Assembly (NCBI RefSeq): GCF_002871005.1
Contig: NZ_PHSN01000017.1
Location: forward strand, 124,001 to 188,000
Origin: Acidimangrovimonas sediminis
GTDB taxonomy: Bacteria; Pseudomonadota; Alphaproteobacteria; Rhodobacterales; Rhodobacteraceae
Reading direction: 5' to 3'
DNA length: 64,000 nt
The position numbers and the translations under genes are program-made. The notes below the pieces were generated by a model that searched no databases, was not told where the DNA came from, and was given only the letters and a program-made list of their open reading frames with translations. This document shows, one piece after another, positions 1-8,172 of the stretch. Position 1 is the first letter of the stretch. Every line of letters starts with the position of its first letter.

Positions 1-694
1 CCGGATCGACCAGCTTGTACCCCTTCTCCTTCAGAAGCGGCGGATAGGTCCGGGCATAGGCGTGTCCATCGTCGCCGTTGGGCCAGAGCGCGCCGACCAC
101 CTTGTTGGTCGGAATCTGGTCCCATTCCGCGATGCTCGCAGGCGCCTGCTCCTTCAGGCTGAAGAAGAAGCAATAGGTCCATTCGAACCCGTCCTTCGGC
201 GCGCCGCGGCCGAAATAGTAGGATTCCAGCGGGCAGTCGGTGGCGATGCAGGGCACGCCGTTCGCCTCGCACTGGTCCGAGACCGGGTTCACCGTCTCGG
301 GCGTGGCGAAGGTCGCGACAAGGTCGACCCCGTCGTTGAAGATCAGGTCCTGCGTCACCTGCGAGGCGCGGTTCGGGTTCGACTGGGAATCCTTGATGAC
401 GAACTCGTACGGCACCTTCTGGCCGCCGATCTCGATCTCGCCTCCGGTGTGCTTCTGGATCTGGTCCATCACGAAGGGCACTTCCTTGTAGAAGATCGCC
501 AGCTGGCCGGTCTTGGGCGCCACCAGCCCGATCTTGATCGGCTTGGGCGCGGCAAAGGCCGGCCGCGCGAGGGGCGCGATCAACTGGCTTGCGCCAAGCG
601 CCAGCGCACCGCCGCCCGTGGTGGTCAGAAGCTTGCGCCGGGTCAGGCCCTTGGGCGCGGTCTCGCGGTCCTTGTGATCTGTGTGATCGGTCAT
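1..694 (-). CDS. ABC transporter periplasmic substrate-binding protein, branched-chain amino acid type (3' part missing)
   Basis: The gene reads leftward and runs off the window start, so only about the first 231 residues are seen. The start at 694 follows GGGAGGAAACC, a good ribosome binding site. The N-terminus has an RRKLL twin-arginine-like motif, a hydrophobic stretch and an Ala-x-Ala-type cleavage region near residue 45. The mature part opens with IKIGLVAPKTGQLA and continues with conserved features of the Leu/Ile/Val-binding (LivJ/Peripla_BP_6) family, such as a segment deriving from a missing ATD pocket and the WPNDGDGHAYA stretch. It should bind a small organic solute in the periplasm for an ABC importer encoded outside the window. 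It lies 80 bp upstream of, and in line with, nothing visible; the aldehyde dehydrogenase stops at 775 on the same strand, so both could be one transcript. The ligand cannot be inferred. Confidence 0.88.
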   Translation of the reverse strand, partial: MTDHTDHKDRETAPKGLTRRKLLTTTGGGALALGASQLIAPLARPAFAAPKPIKIGLVAPKTGQLAIFYKEVPFVMDQIQKHTGGEIEIGGQKVPYEFVIKDSQSNPNRASQVTQDLIFNDGVDLVATFATPETVNPVSDQCEANGVPCIATDCPLESYYFGRGAPKDGFEWTYCFFFSLKEQAPASIAEWDQIPTNKVVGALWPNGDDGHAYARTYPPLLKEKGYKLVDP

Positions 695-774
695 GGTTTC
701 CTCCCTCTTCCGATGTCGCCTTGCTTCGGTTCCGGCCGGCGCCCCGTCTCCTCCACCGGGCGGGCGGCCGCTGG

Positions 775-2226
775 TCATAGCGGGTAGTCCCCGGGTCTGC
801 CGGTGAAGGTGACCCAGCGCAGATCGGTGAACTCATGGATCCCGGCCTCGCCCCCCAGCCGCCCATAGCCCGAGGCCTTCACCCCGCCGAAGGGCATCTG
901 CGCCTCGTCATGAACGGTGGCCGCGTTGACGTGGCAGATGCCGGATTCGATGCGCTGCGCCACCGAAAGCGCGCGGCCGATGTCGCGGCCGAACACCGCC
1001 GCCGACAGCCCGTACTCGGTATCGTTGGCGACCCGCACGGCCTCGTCCACGCCATGAACCCGGATCACGCCGATCACCGGGCCGAAGGATTCCTCGTCGT
1101 AGATCCGCATCGACGGCGTGACGTGGTCGAGGACGATCGCATCGACAAGCGTGCCGCGGATCGCGCCCCCGGCGGCCAGCCGCGCCCCCTTGAGCACCGC
1201 GTCGCGCAGAAGGCCGTCGAGGCGCTGCGACGCGTCGAGCGAGATCATCGTGCCCAGCGGGGTCTTGCCGGCGCCGGGGTCGCCCGCGACCAGTGCCTCG
1301 GCCTTCGCGGCCAGCTTATCGACGAAGGCATCGGCGATCGCGGCATCGGCGACGATGCGCTCGGTCGCCATGCAGATCTGGCCCTGGTTCATGAAGGCCC
1401 CGAACGCCGCGGCCTTGACCGCCTCGTCGAGATCGGCGTCGTCCAGCACGATCAGCGGCGCCTTGCCCCCCAGTTCCAGGACCACCGGCTTGAGGTAGCG
1501 CGCCGCGACCTCGGCCACGAGGCGCCCGACCCGGGTCGACCCGGTGAAGTTCACCCGCCGCACCGCCGGATGCGCGACCAGCGCCTCGACCACGCGGTCG
1601 GCATCTGCGGGGGCGTTGGAAACCACGTTGACGACGCCCGGCCCCAGGTCCGCCGCCTTCAGCGCATCCCCGACCAGCCGGTGCGTGGCCGGGCACAGCT
1701 CCGACGCCTTGAGGACCACCGTGTTGCCGCAGGCCAGCGGGATCGCCATGGCCCGCACCGCCAACGCCACGGGCGCGTTCCACGGCGCGATCCCCGCCAC
1801 CACGCCGACCGGCGTCCGCAGGGCGAGCGCCGTGGTGCCCGGGCGGTCCGACGGGATGATCCTGCCGCCCACCTGCGTCGTCAGAAGCGCCGCGTCGCGC
1901 AGCATGTCGACCCCGAGGGCAAGATTGGACCGCGCCCACGCGGCGGTCGCCCCGGTTTCCTGCGCCATCGCCGCGACGATCTCGTCCTCTCGCGCGGCCA
2001 GTGCCTCGGCGGCCCGCAGAAGGGCGCCGCGGCGTGCACCCGGACCGGCCGAGGACCAGGCGGGAAAGGCCCGCGCGGCGGCGGCGATGGCGTCGTGCAT
2101 GTCCTGCGTCGTCGCGGCCGCGGCCCGCGTGGCGACGCTGTCGCAGAACGGATTGCGCCGCTCGAACCGGCCCCCGTCCGACGCCCAGCGATCTTCACCG
2201 TTTATCAAGAGGGGTGCCAGCAACAT
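775..2226 (-). CDS. NAD(P)-dependent aldehyde dehydrogenase, vanillin/salicylaldehyde dehydrogenase-like
   Basis: A 483-residue class-3-like aldehyde dehydrogenase that oxidises an aldehyde to the acid in the cytoplasm. The general-base Glu lies in LELGGKAP (about residue 251) and the catalytic Cys in [12 protein letters not shown] (about residue 285), with the expected 34-residue spacing. PWNAPVAL and the FTGSTRVG cofactor motif precede them. The NQGQIC-ATERI signature is typical of vanillin, benzaldehyde and salicylaldehyde dehydrogenases, so an aromatic aldehyde is likely but not proven. The open frame extends far upstream, yet family length and the LLINGEDRW opening support the ATG at 2226; ATGs at 2259 and 2271 are alternatives. 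The gene is divergent from an AraC regulator, which probably controls it. It may be co-transcribed with the binding-protein gene downstream. Confidence 0.9.
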   Translation of the reverse strand: MLLAPLLINGEDRWASDGGRFERRNPFCDSVATRAAAATTQDMHDAIAAAARAFPAWSSAGPGARRGALLRAAEALAAREDEIVAAMAQETGATAAWARSNLALGVDMLRDAALLTTQVGGRIIPSDRPGTTALALRTPVGVVAGIAPWNAPVALAVRAMAIPLACGNTVVLKASELCPATHRLVGDALKAADLGPGVVNVVSNAPADADRVVEALVAHPAVRRVNFTGSTRVGRLVAEVAARYLKPVVLELGGKAPLIVLDDADLDEAVKAAAFGAFMNQGQICMATERIVADAAIADAFVDKLAAKAEALVAGDPGAGKTPLGTMISLDASQRLDGLLRDAVLKGARLAAGGAIRGTLVDAIVLDHVTPSMRIYDEESFGPVIGVIRVHGVDEAVRVANDTEYGLSAAVFGRDIGRALSVAQRIESGICHVNAATVHDEAQMPFGGVKASGYGRLGGEAGIHEFTDLRWVTFTGRPGDYPL

Positions 2227-2371
2227 AGCCTTCGGATCCCGCGTTCGATCGGGAGGCATGGTGCCCCACATGCCGCCCCCGCCCCGCGCCCTTCGGCGCG
2301 GGCGGTTGCCTGCCGTGGATCCGGCCTTCCTCCCTGACCGGCAGAAAACCCGGAAAGCGGGGCGCTGAACA

Positions 2372-2404
2372 TGCACTATTGTCAGAATAACTTGCACTAT
2401 TCTC
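2372..2404. promoter_or_regulatory. Tandem 12-bp direct repeat, probable AraC-family operator
   Basis: TGCACTATTGTC (2372-2383) and TGCACTATTCTC (2393-2404) are direct repeats with a 21-bp register, two helical turns. They lie in the divergent gap between the aldehyde dehydrogenase and the AraC-type gene, 38 bp before the regulator's start. AraC proteins bind direct-repeat half-sites at this spacing, so this is the natural binding site for the neighbouring regulator. The site is seen directly; the protein-DNA pairing is inferred. Confidence 0.6.
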
Positions 2405-2442
2405 GACCCCGGTGCAGCCTGCCCGCCGGAGGATCCAGAGGC

Positions 2443-3393
2443 ATGACACTGACCGCGACGCCCCGCTCGCCGTCGTCCGGCGCGCCCTTTTCCGGGCTGC
2501 CCGCCGCGGGCCAGTCCTCGGTCGTTGCCGCGCGGATCGACACCGGGCTTGCGGACCGGACCTGGGAGATCGCCTCCGCGCCCCGCGACGCGCGGTGTCA
2601 TGTCTTTCTCATCCGCCATGGCGAGGCCGTCCTGACCCGCCGCGATGGTGCCGAGGTCGAACTGACGGCCCCGACGATCCTGTGGATGCCGCCCGGCGTT
2701 GGGGCCACGCTGCGGATCTCGGCCGGCGGAGACGGGGCGATGTTCTCGATCCCCGAGGCGCAGGCCTGGCGCGCTATCGGCGACAGTGCCGCGGGCACCC
2801 AGTTGCGCCCGCTGCTCGCCCGGATGCTGACACTGCCGGCCGAAAGCATCGCGCCCCACCTGGCCGAGTATGAGACCGCCTTCGCGGCGATCACCCGCGA
2901 GGCGCGCGACCAGAAGACCGGCGCGATGGCGGTGATCAGCGCGCATCTTACCCTGATCCTCCTGCAATTCTGGCGCGCCTCGGGCGACGCGGACCGGCCG
3001 GGGGCTGCGCGCGGCACCGGGGCCACCACGCTGCGGCGGTTTCGCCACCTGATCGAGCTGCACTACCGCGAGCACCTGACGATCGAGGATTACGCGGCCC
3101 GGCTGGGGATCACCCGCGCACATCTGCATGACATCTGCCTGCGCCAGACCTCGGACACCCCGTTGACGCTGGTCCATGCCCGGCTGATCGCCGAGGCGGA
3201 GCGGCGGCTGAGCCGGAGCACCCTGCCGGTCGAGCAGATCGGCTATGGGCTGGGCTTCCGCGACCCGGGCTATTTCAGCCGCTTCTTCAAGCGGCACACG
3301 GGCGTGCCCCCCGGCACCTTCCGCAAGGCGGCCGCCGCGACCCACAGCGCCGAGACACACCCGGCACCCGTCTCCTACGCCGCGTGGCCCTAG
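2443..3393 (+). CDS. AraC-family transcriptional regulator
   Basis: A 316-residue regulator. Residues about 20-130 look like a cupin-type effector domain (segments HVFLIRHGEAVLTRR and LWMPPGVGATLRIS). The last 100 residues hold the two helix-turn-helix motifs of the family, ending in the hallmark LGFRDPGYFSRFFKRHTGVPPGTFR. The start at 2443 is chosen because CGGAGG lies upstream; an earlier ATG at 2371 has no ribosome site and falls inside the operator-like repeats. It is divergent from the aldehyde dehydrogenase and probably activates it in response to a substrate-like ligand. It might also act on the dehydrogenase operon that starts at 3750. Confidence 0.9.
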   Translation: MTLTATPRSPSSGAPFSGLPAAGQSSVVAARIDTGLADRTWEIASAPRDARCHVFLIRHGEAVLTRRDGAEVELTAPTILWMPPGVGATLRISAGGDGAMFSIPEAQAWRAIGDSAAGTQLRPLLARMLTLPAESIAPHLAEYETAFAAITREARDQKTGAMAVISAHLTLILLQFWRASGDADRPGAARGTGATTLRRFRHLIELHYREHLTIEDYAARLGITRAHLHDICLRQTSDTPLTLVHARLIAEAERRLSRSTLPVEQIGYGLGFRDPGYFSRFFKRHTGVPPGTFRKAAAATHSAETHPAPVSYAAWP

Positions 3394-3749
3394 GGGGCGA
3401 TCGACGGCGAGTACGCGTGCCTCACCCGCGGCAACGGAGCGACGGATCCGGGGAAACGCCCGGCGCCACGCGTTCGGCCAACCCGGCGGGACGCGCGCGA
3501 TAGCCCCGGCGCGCCAAAAGTGAAGCGCCCCGGCAAGGTATGACAACCATGTTACCAGAGACAAAATGTTGCCAGACATGCCCGAAATGAGCATCATTTG
3601 TCGGCGGCTTTTTACTGTCCCTCCCGTTGCTTCCTGATACGAAGTACACGTTAGCTTCGTTCTGTATGCGGATGTGCACCGGAAGGAGCAGCAGGCCGGA
3701 ATCAGCCTTGCTGAGGGAGCGCCGGGCCTTCCCAAGGCTCTGGTATAAA
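3394..3749. other. Intergenic region upstream of the sorbitol-dehydrogenase-type operon
   Basis: This 356-bp gap holds no credible gene. It contains an imperfect direct repeat, ATGTTACCAGA at 3549-3559 and ATGTTGCCAGA at 3566-3576, offset by 17 bp, in a locally AT-richer stretch that could hold a promoter or operator for the genes starting at 3750. No clear terminator for the AraC gene was found. Confidence 0.4.
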
Positions 3750-4256
3750 ATGAGAAAATATGATGACGGCCCCACGGGGGCCACACGTCGCGTCGTGCTC
3801 AAGGGCATGACATCGCTTGCAGGCGCATCGCTTGCAGGCGCCATGCCCGGATGGGCCTCTGCCGCGAACCCGGTACAATCCGACTTCATGGCGGTTTCAA
3901 AGGCACTTGTCGGACAACACAAGATGACGGCGGCTTACGGCGATGCACTTGTCGCGGCCTTCGCCAAGAACGATCCGAAATTCGGCGCGAAGGTCTCGGC
4001 CCTGCTCAAGCTGATCGGCAGCGAACCCGTCGACGCCGACACGCTCAAGGCGAAGCTGGCCGGCGCGGACAAGGACGTGGCGGCGCTGCCGCAGGCGATC
4101 CTGACCGGCTGGTATCTGGGTATCGCGGGATCGGGCAAGGACGCGATCTGCGTGGCCTATGCCTCGAACTTCGCGAACCAGACCGTCGCCGATGTCCTGC
4201 GGCCGCAAAGCTATGCCTACGGCGCCTATGGCTCGTGGTCGGCAAAGCCGGTCTGA
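3750..4256 (+). CDS. FAD-dependent sorbitol-dehydrogenase-type complex, small Tat-exported subunit
   Basis: A 168-residue protein with a twin-arginine signal (TRRVVLKGM followed by a hydrophobic Ala/Gly run and GWASA before about residue 37). The mature part matches the small subunit of membrane-bound FAD sorbitol dehydrogenases (FAD-SLDH family): GWYLGIAG, a conserved Tyr-Ala pair, and the C-terminal SYAYGAYGSWSAKP ending. This subunit carries the flavoprotein across the membrane and supports the periplasmic complex. The ATG at 3750 is preferred over the longer frame opening at 3627 because it places the twin arginines about 13 residues in; its ribosome site is weak. It starts a three-gene operon with the GMC and cytochrome subunits, 37 bp before the next gene. 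Confidence 0.82.
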   Translation: MRKYDDGPTGATRRVVLKGMTSLAGASLAGAMPGWASAANPVQSDFMAVSKALVGQHKMTAAYGDALVAAFAKNDPKFGAKVSALLKLIGSEPVDADTLKAKLAGADKDVAALPQAILTGWYLGIAGSGKDAICVAYASNFANQTVADVLRPQSYAYGAYGSWSAKPV

Positions 4257-4293
4257 TCGTCCCCCTCCTCCCCCCACGCAAGAGACCACCGAA

Positions 4294-5898
4294 ATGGCAG
4301 ATACTCTCTCGGCCGACGTGATCGTCGTCGGCGCGGGCCTCGTGGCCGCGCTCACCGCCCGCAAGTTGGCCCTCGCCGGTAAATCCGTCGTGATGCTGGA
4401 AGCCGGCCCCATGATCGAGCGCGACCAGATCGTGCAGAACTTCCGCCGTTCAGCCTGGAAGGGCGACGACGACAAGCCCTATCCGAATTCGAAATTCGCG
4501 CCGTTCCCGGATTACACGCCGGAAGACAACGGCTATCTCGAACAGCTCGGTCCCTATCCCTACCCCGCGATGTACCTTCGCGTGGTGGGCGGAACGACCT
4601 GGCACTGGGCGGCGCAGGCCTGGCGGCTGGTCCCCAACGCCTTCCGCCTCAAGTCGGCCTATGATGTCGGCCGCGACTGGCCGATCAGCTATGAGGACCT
4701 GGAGCCGTTCTATCACGAGGCCGAGGTTCTGTGGGGCGTGTCCGGCCCCGACGAGATGGCGCAATATTCGCCGCGCTCGAAACCCTTCCCGATGCCACCG
4801 GTCGCGCAATCCTTCCTGTCGCAGACCGTGGTGAACCGGCTGAAGCCGCAGTTCGAGGTGCTGACCAACACCACCGGCCGCAACTCGCAACCCTACGACG
4901 GGCGCCCGCAATGCTGCGGCAACAACAACTGCATGCCGATCTGCCCGATCGACGCGCAGTACACGGGCGGCTCGGCCGTGGTTCAGGCGCAGGCGGCAGG
5001 CGTCAAGGTGATCCCCCAGGCGGTTGTCTACAAGCTTGACCACGACGCGCAGGGCAAGATCACCGCCGTGCATTACTACGACTGGAACAAGCAGTCGCAC
5101 AAGGCGGTGGCCGAAACCTACGTGCTGGGCGCGAACGCGCTGGAGATCCCGAAGATCCTGTTCATGTCGGCCTCGGACAAGTTCCCGAACGGTCTGGCCA
5201 ACAATTACGACCAGGTCGGCCGCAACCTGATGGACCACCCGTCGAGCAAGTGCACCTTCCTTGCGGACGAGCCGATCTGGGCCGGTCGCGGTCCGCAAAG
5301 CCCGATCTCGATTCAGCAGATGCGCGACGGTGATTTCCGCAAGGATCACTCGGCCTTCCGCCTCGATTTCTCCAACGGCTCGCAGGTCACGGCGGTGACC
5401 GAGCAAGGGATCAAGCAGGGCCTGACCGGCGACGCCCTCGACCGGTTCATCCGCGAACGCGCCGCGCGCCAGATGTCGATGAAGAACGTGCTGGAGCAAC
5501 TCCCTGATCCGGACAACCGGGTGATGCTGTCGAAGACCAAGAAAGACGCGCTGGGGCTGCCGACGCCCGCGATCGCCTATTCGATCAACGATTACGTCGA
5601 ACGCGGCATGGACGCGACGCACGAGGTCTACCAGCAGATCGTGGAACTGATGGGCGCGACCGAGGTGCGGTACTCGCCGAAGGGCAAATATTCCAACAAC
5701 CAGCACATCTGCGGCACCCTCGCCATGGGCGATGACGAGAAGACCTCGGTCACCGATTCCACCGGCCGGGCGCATGCGCATGAAAACCTCTACATGGTCT
5801 CGACCGGCGTGATGCCGACCGTGGCCACCGCCAACTCGACGTTGACGGCCTCGGCGCTCGGCCTGCGCACGGCCGCGGCGATCCTTGGTCAGGTCTGA
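4294..5898 (+). CDS. GMC-family FAD dehydrogenase, catalytic subunit (sorbitol-dehydrogenase type)
   Basis: A 534-residue glucose-methanol-choline oxidoreductase that oxidises a sugar or polyol in the periplasm. The N-terminal FAD-binding region contains VVGAGLVAALTARKLA; the last Gly of the usual GxGxxG is Ala here. VGGTTWHW (about 98-105) follows. A Cys-rich segment, PQCCGNNNCMPICPID (about 203-218), resembles the iron-sulfur-cluster region of SLDH and gluconate dehydrogenases. The active-site His is in NNQHICG (about 471) and the C-terminal flavin motif in TVATANSTLTASALG. It has no signal of its own, so export probably relies on the Tat subunit upstream. Electrons should pass to the cytochrome encoded next. 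The exact substrate cannot be read from sequence. Confidence 0.9.
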   Translation: MADTLSADVIVVGAGLVAALTARKLALAGKSVVMLEAGPMIERDQIVQNFRRSAWKGDDDKPYPNSKFAPFPDYTPEDNGYLEQLGPYPYPAMYLRVVGGTTWHWAAQAWRLVPNAFRLKSAYDVGRDWPISYEDLEPFYHEAEVLWGVSGPDEMAQYSPRSKPFPMPPVAQSFLSQTVVNRLKPQFEVLTNTTGRNSQPYDGRPQCCGNNNCMPICPIDAQYTGGSAVVQAQAAGVKVIPQAVVYKLDHDAQGKITAVHYYDWNKQSHKAVAETYVLGANALEIPKILFMSASDKFPNGLANNYDQVGRNLMDHPSSKCTFLADEPIWAGRGPQSPISIQQMRDGDFRKDHSAFRLDFSNGSQVTAVTEQGIKQGLTGDALDRFIRERAARQMSMKNVLEQLPDPDNRVMLSKTKKDALGLPTPAIAYSINDYVERGMDATHEVYQQIVELMGATEVRYSPKGKYSNNQHICGTLAMGDDEKTSVTDSTGRAHAHENLYMVSTGVMPTVATANSTLTASALGLRTAAAILGQV

Positions 5899-5911
5899 GG
5901 GGGGCACGCGG

Positions 5912-7255
5912 ATGAAACGCACATTTGCACTCGTGACCGCCCTGATCCTCGGCAACGCCACCTTGGCCGCCGCACAGGACGGCGATCTCGTCTCGCAGGG
6001 CAAGTACCTTGCCACGGCGGGCGACTGCGCAGCCTGCCACACCGCCGACGGGGGCAAGCCCTTCGCCGGCGGCAAGGCGATCGCCACGCCCATCGGCAAC
6101 ATCGTCGCCTCGAACATCACGCCCTCGAAGCAGGACGGGATCGGCAGCTGGACCGAGCAGGATTTCGCCCGGGCGCTGCGCCGTGGCGTCCGCAAGGATG
6201 GCGCCAACCTCTACCCGGCGATGCCCTACACCTCCTATGCCAAGCTCACCGACGAGGACGTCCGGGCGCTCTATATCTACTTCATGAAGGGCGTGAAGCC
6301 AGTCGATCGGGCCAGCAAGAAGACAGAGCTGCCGTTCCCCTTCTCGGTACGGGCCTCGATGATGGGCTGGAACCTCCTGTTCCTAGACCACAAGACCTTC
6401 ACCCCCGATCCGTCGAAATCGGCCGAGTGGAACCGGGGCGCCTATCTTGCCGGCGCGCTGGCGCATTGTTCCACCTGCCACACCCCGCGCAACGCGCTGA
6501 TGGCGGAAAAGTCGGGTGAGTTGATGGCGGGCGCCTCGCTCGGCACCTGGTACGCGCCGAACATCACGTCGGACAAGGATCACGGCATCGGCACCTGGTC
6601 GCAGGCCGAGATCGGGTCCTACCTGTCCACCGGCCGCAACGGCGCCGGGTCGCAGGCCGGCGGCCCGATGCTGGAGGCGATCGACAAGAGCCTGTCGAAG
6701 CTCAAGCCCGCGGACATCAAGGCGCTGGCCGTCTACGTGAAATCGCTGCCCGCCAAGGCCGGTACCGCCGCCCCGGGCCAGACCGGCGCCGCCGCGCTGC
6801 TGCATGACGACATCGCGCTGAACAACGGCACCGCGAGCGCGGGCGAAACGCTGTACGATTCCAGCTGCGCGACCTGCCATGGCGCGAACGGTCAGGGCGG
6901 CCACGGGCTTCCGGCGCTGCTGCGGAACGCGGCGGTCAGGCGGCCGACGGCGGACAACGTGTCGATGACGATCCTGACCGGTCTGCATCCGACCGACGGG
7001 CAGGTCATGCCGCCCTTCGCCGGCCGGCTGAACGACGCACAGGTCGCCACGCTGACGAACTTCGTGTTCAAGCAGTTCGGCGATGCGGGCGTGCAGACCA
7101 CCGCCGCACGGGTCACCCAGCTGCGCAACGGCGGCGCGCCCTCGCCCCTGCTTGCGATCGCCCAGTACGGCGTGATCGCCGCGGGCGTGGTGATCCTGCT
7201 GGTGATCCTTGCGCTGCTGGCCTGGGGCATCAGCCGCCGCCGCCGCACGGCCTGA
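5912..7255 (+). CDS. Tri-haem membrane-anchored cytochrome c subunit of the dehydrogenase
   Basis: A 447-residue exported cytochrome c. It has a Sec signal (cleavage near AAA-QD, residue 22), three CxxCH haem-binding motifs (CAACH at 39, CSTCH at 186, CATCH at 319) and one C-terminal transmembrane helix (about 420-443) ending in a basic RRRR tail. This is the standard architecture of the cytochrome subunit of membrane-bound alcohol, gluconate and sorbitol dehydrogenases, which passes electrons to ubiquinone. The ATG at 5912 follows GAGGGGGG and lies 13 bp after the GMC gene. A palindromic terminator begins 17 bp after the stop, so the operon ends here. Confidence 0.92.
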   Translation: MKRTFALVTALILGNATLAAAQDGDLVSQGKYLATAGDCAACHTADGGKPFAGGKAIATPIGNIVASNITPSKQDGIGSWTEQDFARALRRGVRKDGANLYPAMPYTSYAKLTDEDVRALYIYFMKGVKPVDRASKKTELPFPFSVRASMMGWNLLFLDHKTFTPDPSKSAEWNRGAYLAGALAHCSTCHTPRNALMAEKSGELMAGASLGTWYAPNITSDKDHGIGTWSQAEIGSYLSTGRNGAGSQAGGPMLEAIDKSLSKLKPADIKALAVYVKSLPAKAGTAAPGQTGAAALLHDDIALNNGTASAGETLYDSSCATCHGANGQGGHGLPALLRNAAVRRPTADNVSMTILTGLHPTDGQVMPPFAGRLNDAQVATLTNFVFKQFGDAGVQTTAARVTQLRNGGAPSPLLAIAQYGVIAAGVVILLVILALLAWGISRRRRTA

Positions 7256-7271
7256 CCCCACTGCAAACTCC

Positions 7272-7296
7272 CCCCACCGCGCGAACCGCGGTGGGG
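7272..7296 (+). terminator. GC-rich hairpin after the dehydrogenase operon
   Basis: A perfect 10-bp stem, CCCCACCGCG paired with CGCGGTGGGG around a 5-nt loop, starts 17 bp after the cytochrome stop. It lacks a T-run, so termination may be weak or factor-assisted. Confidence 0.6.
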
Positions 7297-7536
7297 CACA
7301 CCAACCGCACTGGCGCGCCCCGCGGCATCTGTTGGGTCTTGCGCCCCCCCCCCTGCGCCCGGGCGACGACCCGTTTCGGGGCCTCGCGCCCCTCCGAACT
7401 CGCACGCCTGCCCCCGTGGGCGACGGCTTTCGGCACCCTTCTCCGCTTCACCAGACCAAGCCTTCGCGACCGCCTTGATTCGGGCGTGCGCACGTATTGG
7501 CCGGCACCCGACCGACTGCGTCCCTTTGCCCCTTTG

Positions 7537-7586
7537 ATTGATCGCACAATTGATTCCATATTGATCGCACAATATACGATCAATAT
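7537..7586. promoter_or_regulatory. Operator-like repeats: direct repeat plus perfect 10-bp inverted repeat
   Basis: ATTGATCGCACAAT occurs at 7537-7550 and again at 7560-7573. Overlapping the second copy is a perfect inverted repeat, ATATTGATCG (7558-7567) and CGATCAATAT (7577-7586), separated by 9 bp. This AT-rich cluster lies 105 bp before the 47-aa membrane protein gene in otherwise GC-rich DNA. It looks like a dimer-binding operator; no known consensus (FNR-type TTGAT-N4-ATCAA included) fits exactly. Confidence 0.55.
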
Positions 7587-7691
7587 GAACGCCATTGAGG
7601 GAGGCCGGATGTCGCCTCCCGCGCCCCCACGTCAAGGCCAACACGGATCCTGGCCCCTTCGGACGAGGATCGAACCAGGAAAGGCAAAACG

Positions 7692-7835
7692 ATGCTGGAA
7701 GGTAATATGATCGGTTTGGGGTTGCTGGTGGTGCATCTTCTTCTGTTCGGCACCATCGGCTACGCCTTCTACCGGATCCGCAAGACCGAGAGCCAGGACG
7801 AGCCCCAGGGCGACGCGTCTCTCGGCAGGCATTGA
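7692..7835 (+). CDS. Small single-pass membrane protein, 47 aa
   Basis: A short gene in an otherwise empty region. It starts with ATG at 7692 after AGGAAAGG at good spacing and ends with TGA at 7833-7835. The product has a hydrophobic helix (IGLGLLVVHLLLFGTIGYAF, about residues 7-26), then a basic YRIRK stop-transfer segment and an acidic/polar tail, so it should sit in the inner membrane with the C-terminus inside. No family is recognised. The strong ribosome site, ideal membrane topology and upstream operator-like repeats argue that it is a real gene. It does not overlap any larger frame with coding character. Confidence 0.6.
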   Translation: MLEGNMIGLGLLVVHLLLFGTIGYAFYRIRKTESQDEPQGDASLGRH

Positions 7836-8172
7836 CGGGGCACCGCCAATTCAACGCCCCCTTGGACATGCCCGGCTTGCCGGGGCCGCGTCTATTCCGG
7901 GCCCACCTCGGCACGATCCGGCCCCCGTCGGATCCCACCGGGCGGCGGTGGCCCCGCAGAGGACTCCCCGATCCACGACAAGGACAGGCCCGCCGCCTGA
8001 CATCAGGGCGCCGGCCGTTGACCGGTGGCGGATCTCCGCCGCCGTTCGGGCGCGCTTGAGCGCCGTCAATGCCGGTATGCCGACCTCGCTGCCATTCTGG
8101 CAGAGGGCGACGCGGGCGGAATTGGGCTGACAATCTGCCGCGATCCGATCGGACTTAGGCAGGGGTTGTGCG
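7836..8172. other. Intergenic region without recognised gene
   Basis: This 337-bp gap contains only a short hairpin, CCCGGC-TT-GCCGGG at 7871-7884, which might end the small-protein transcript. The open frames that cross it have no ribosome sites and no recognisable protein character. Confidence 0.4.

Noticed and set aside
2227-3786. Upstream extension of the aldehyde dehydrogenase frame to about 1000 residues
   Set aside because: The extension is antisense to the well-supported AraC gene, is Arg/Gly/Pro-rich and has no family similarity; family length supports the start at 2226.
4450-6207. 585-residue antisense frame across the GMC and cytochrome genes
   Set aside because: No ribosome site or family features; the sense strand has intact catalytic and haem motifs.
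7561-7586. FNR/CRP-type site
   Set aside because: The half-sites resemble TTGAT/ATCAA, but the spacing (9-bp core between 10-bp arms) does not fit the FNR consensus.
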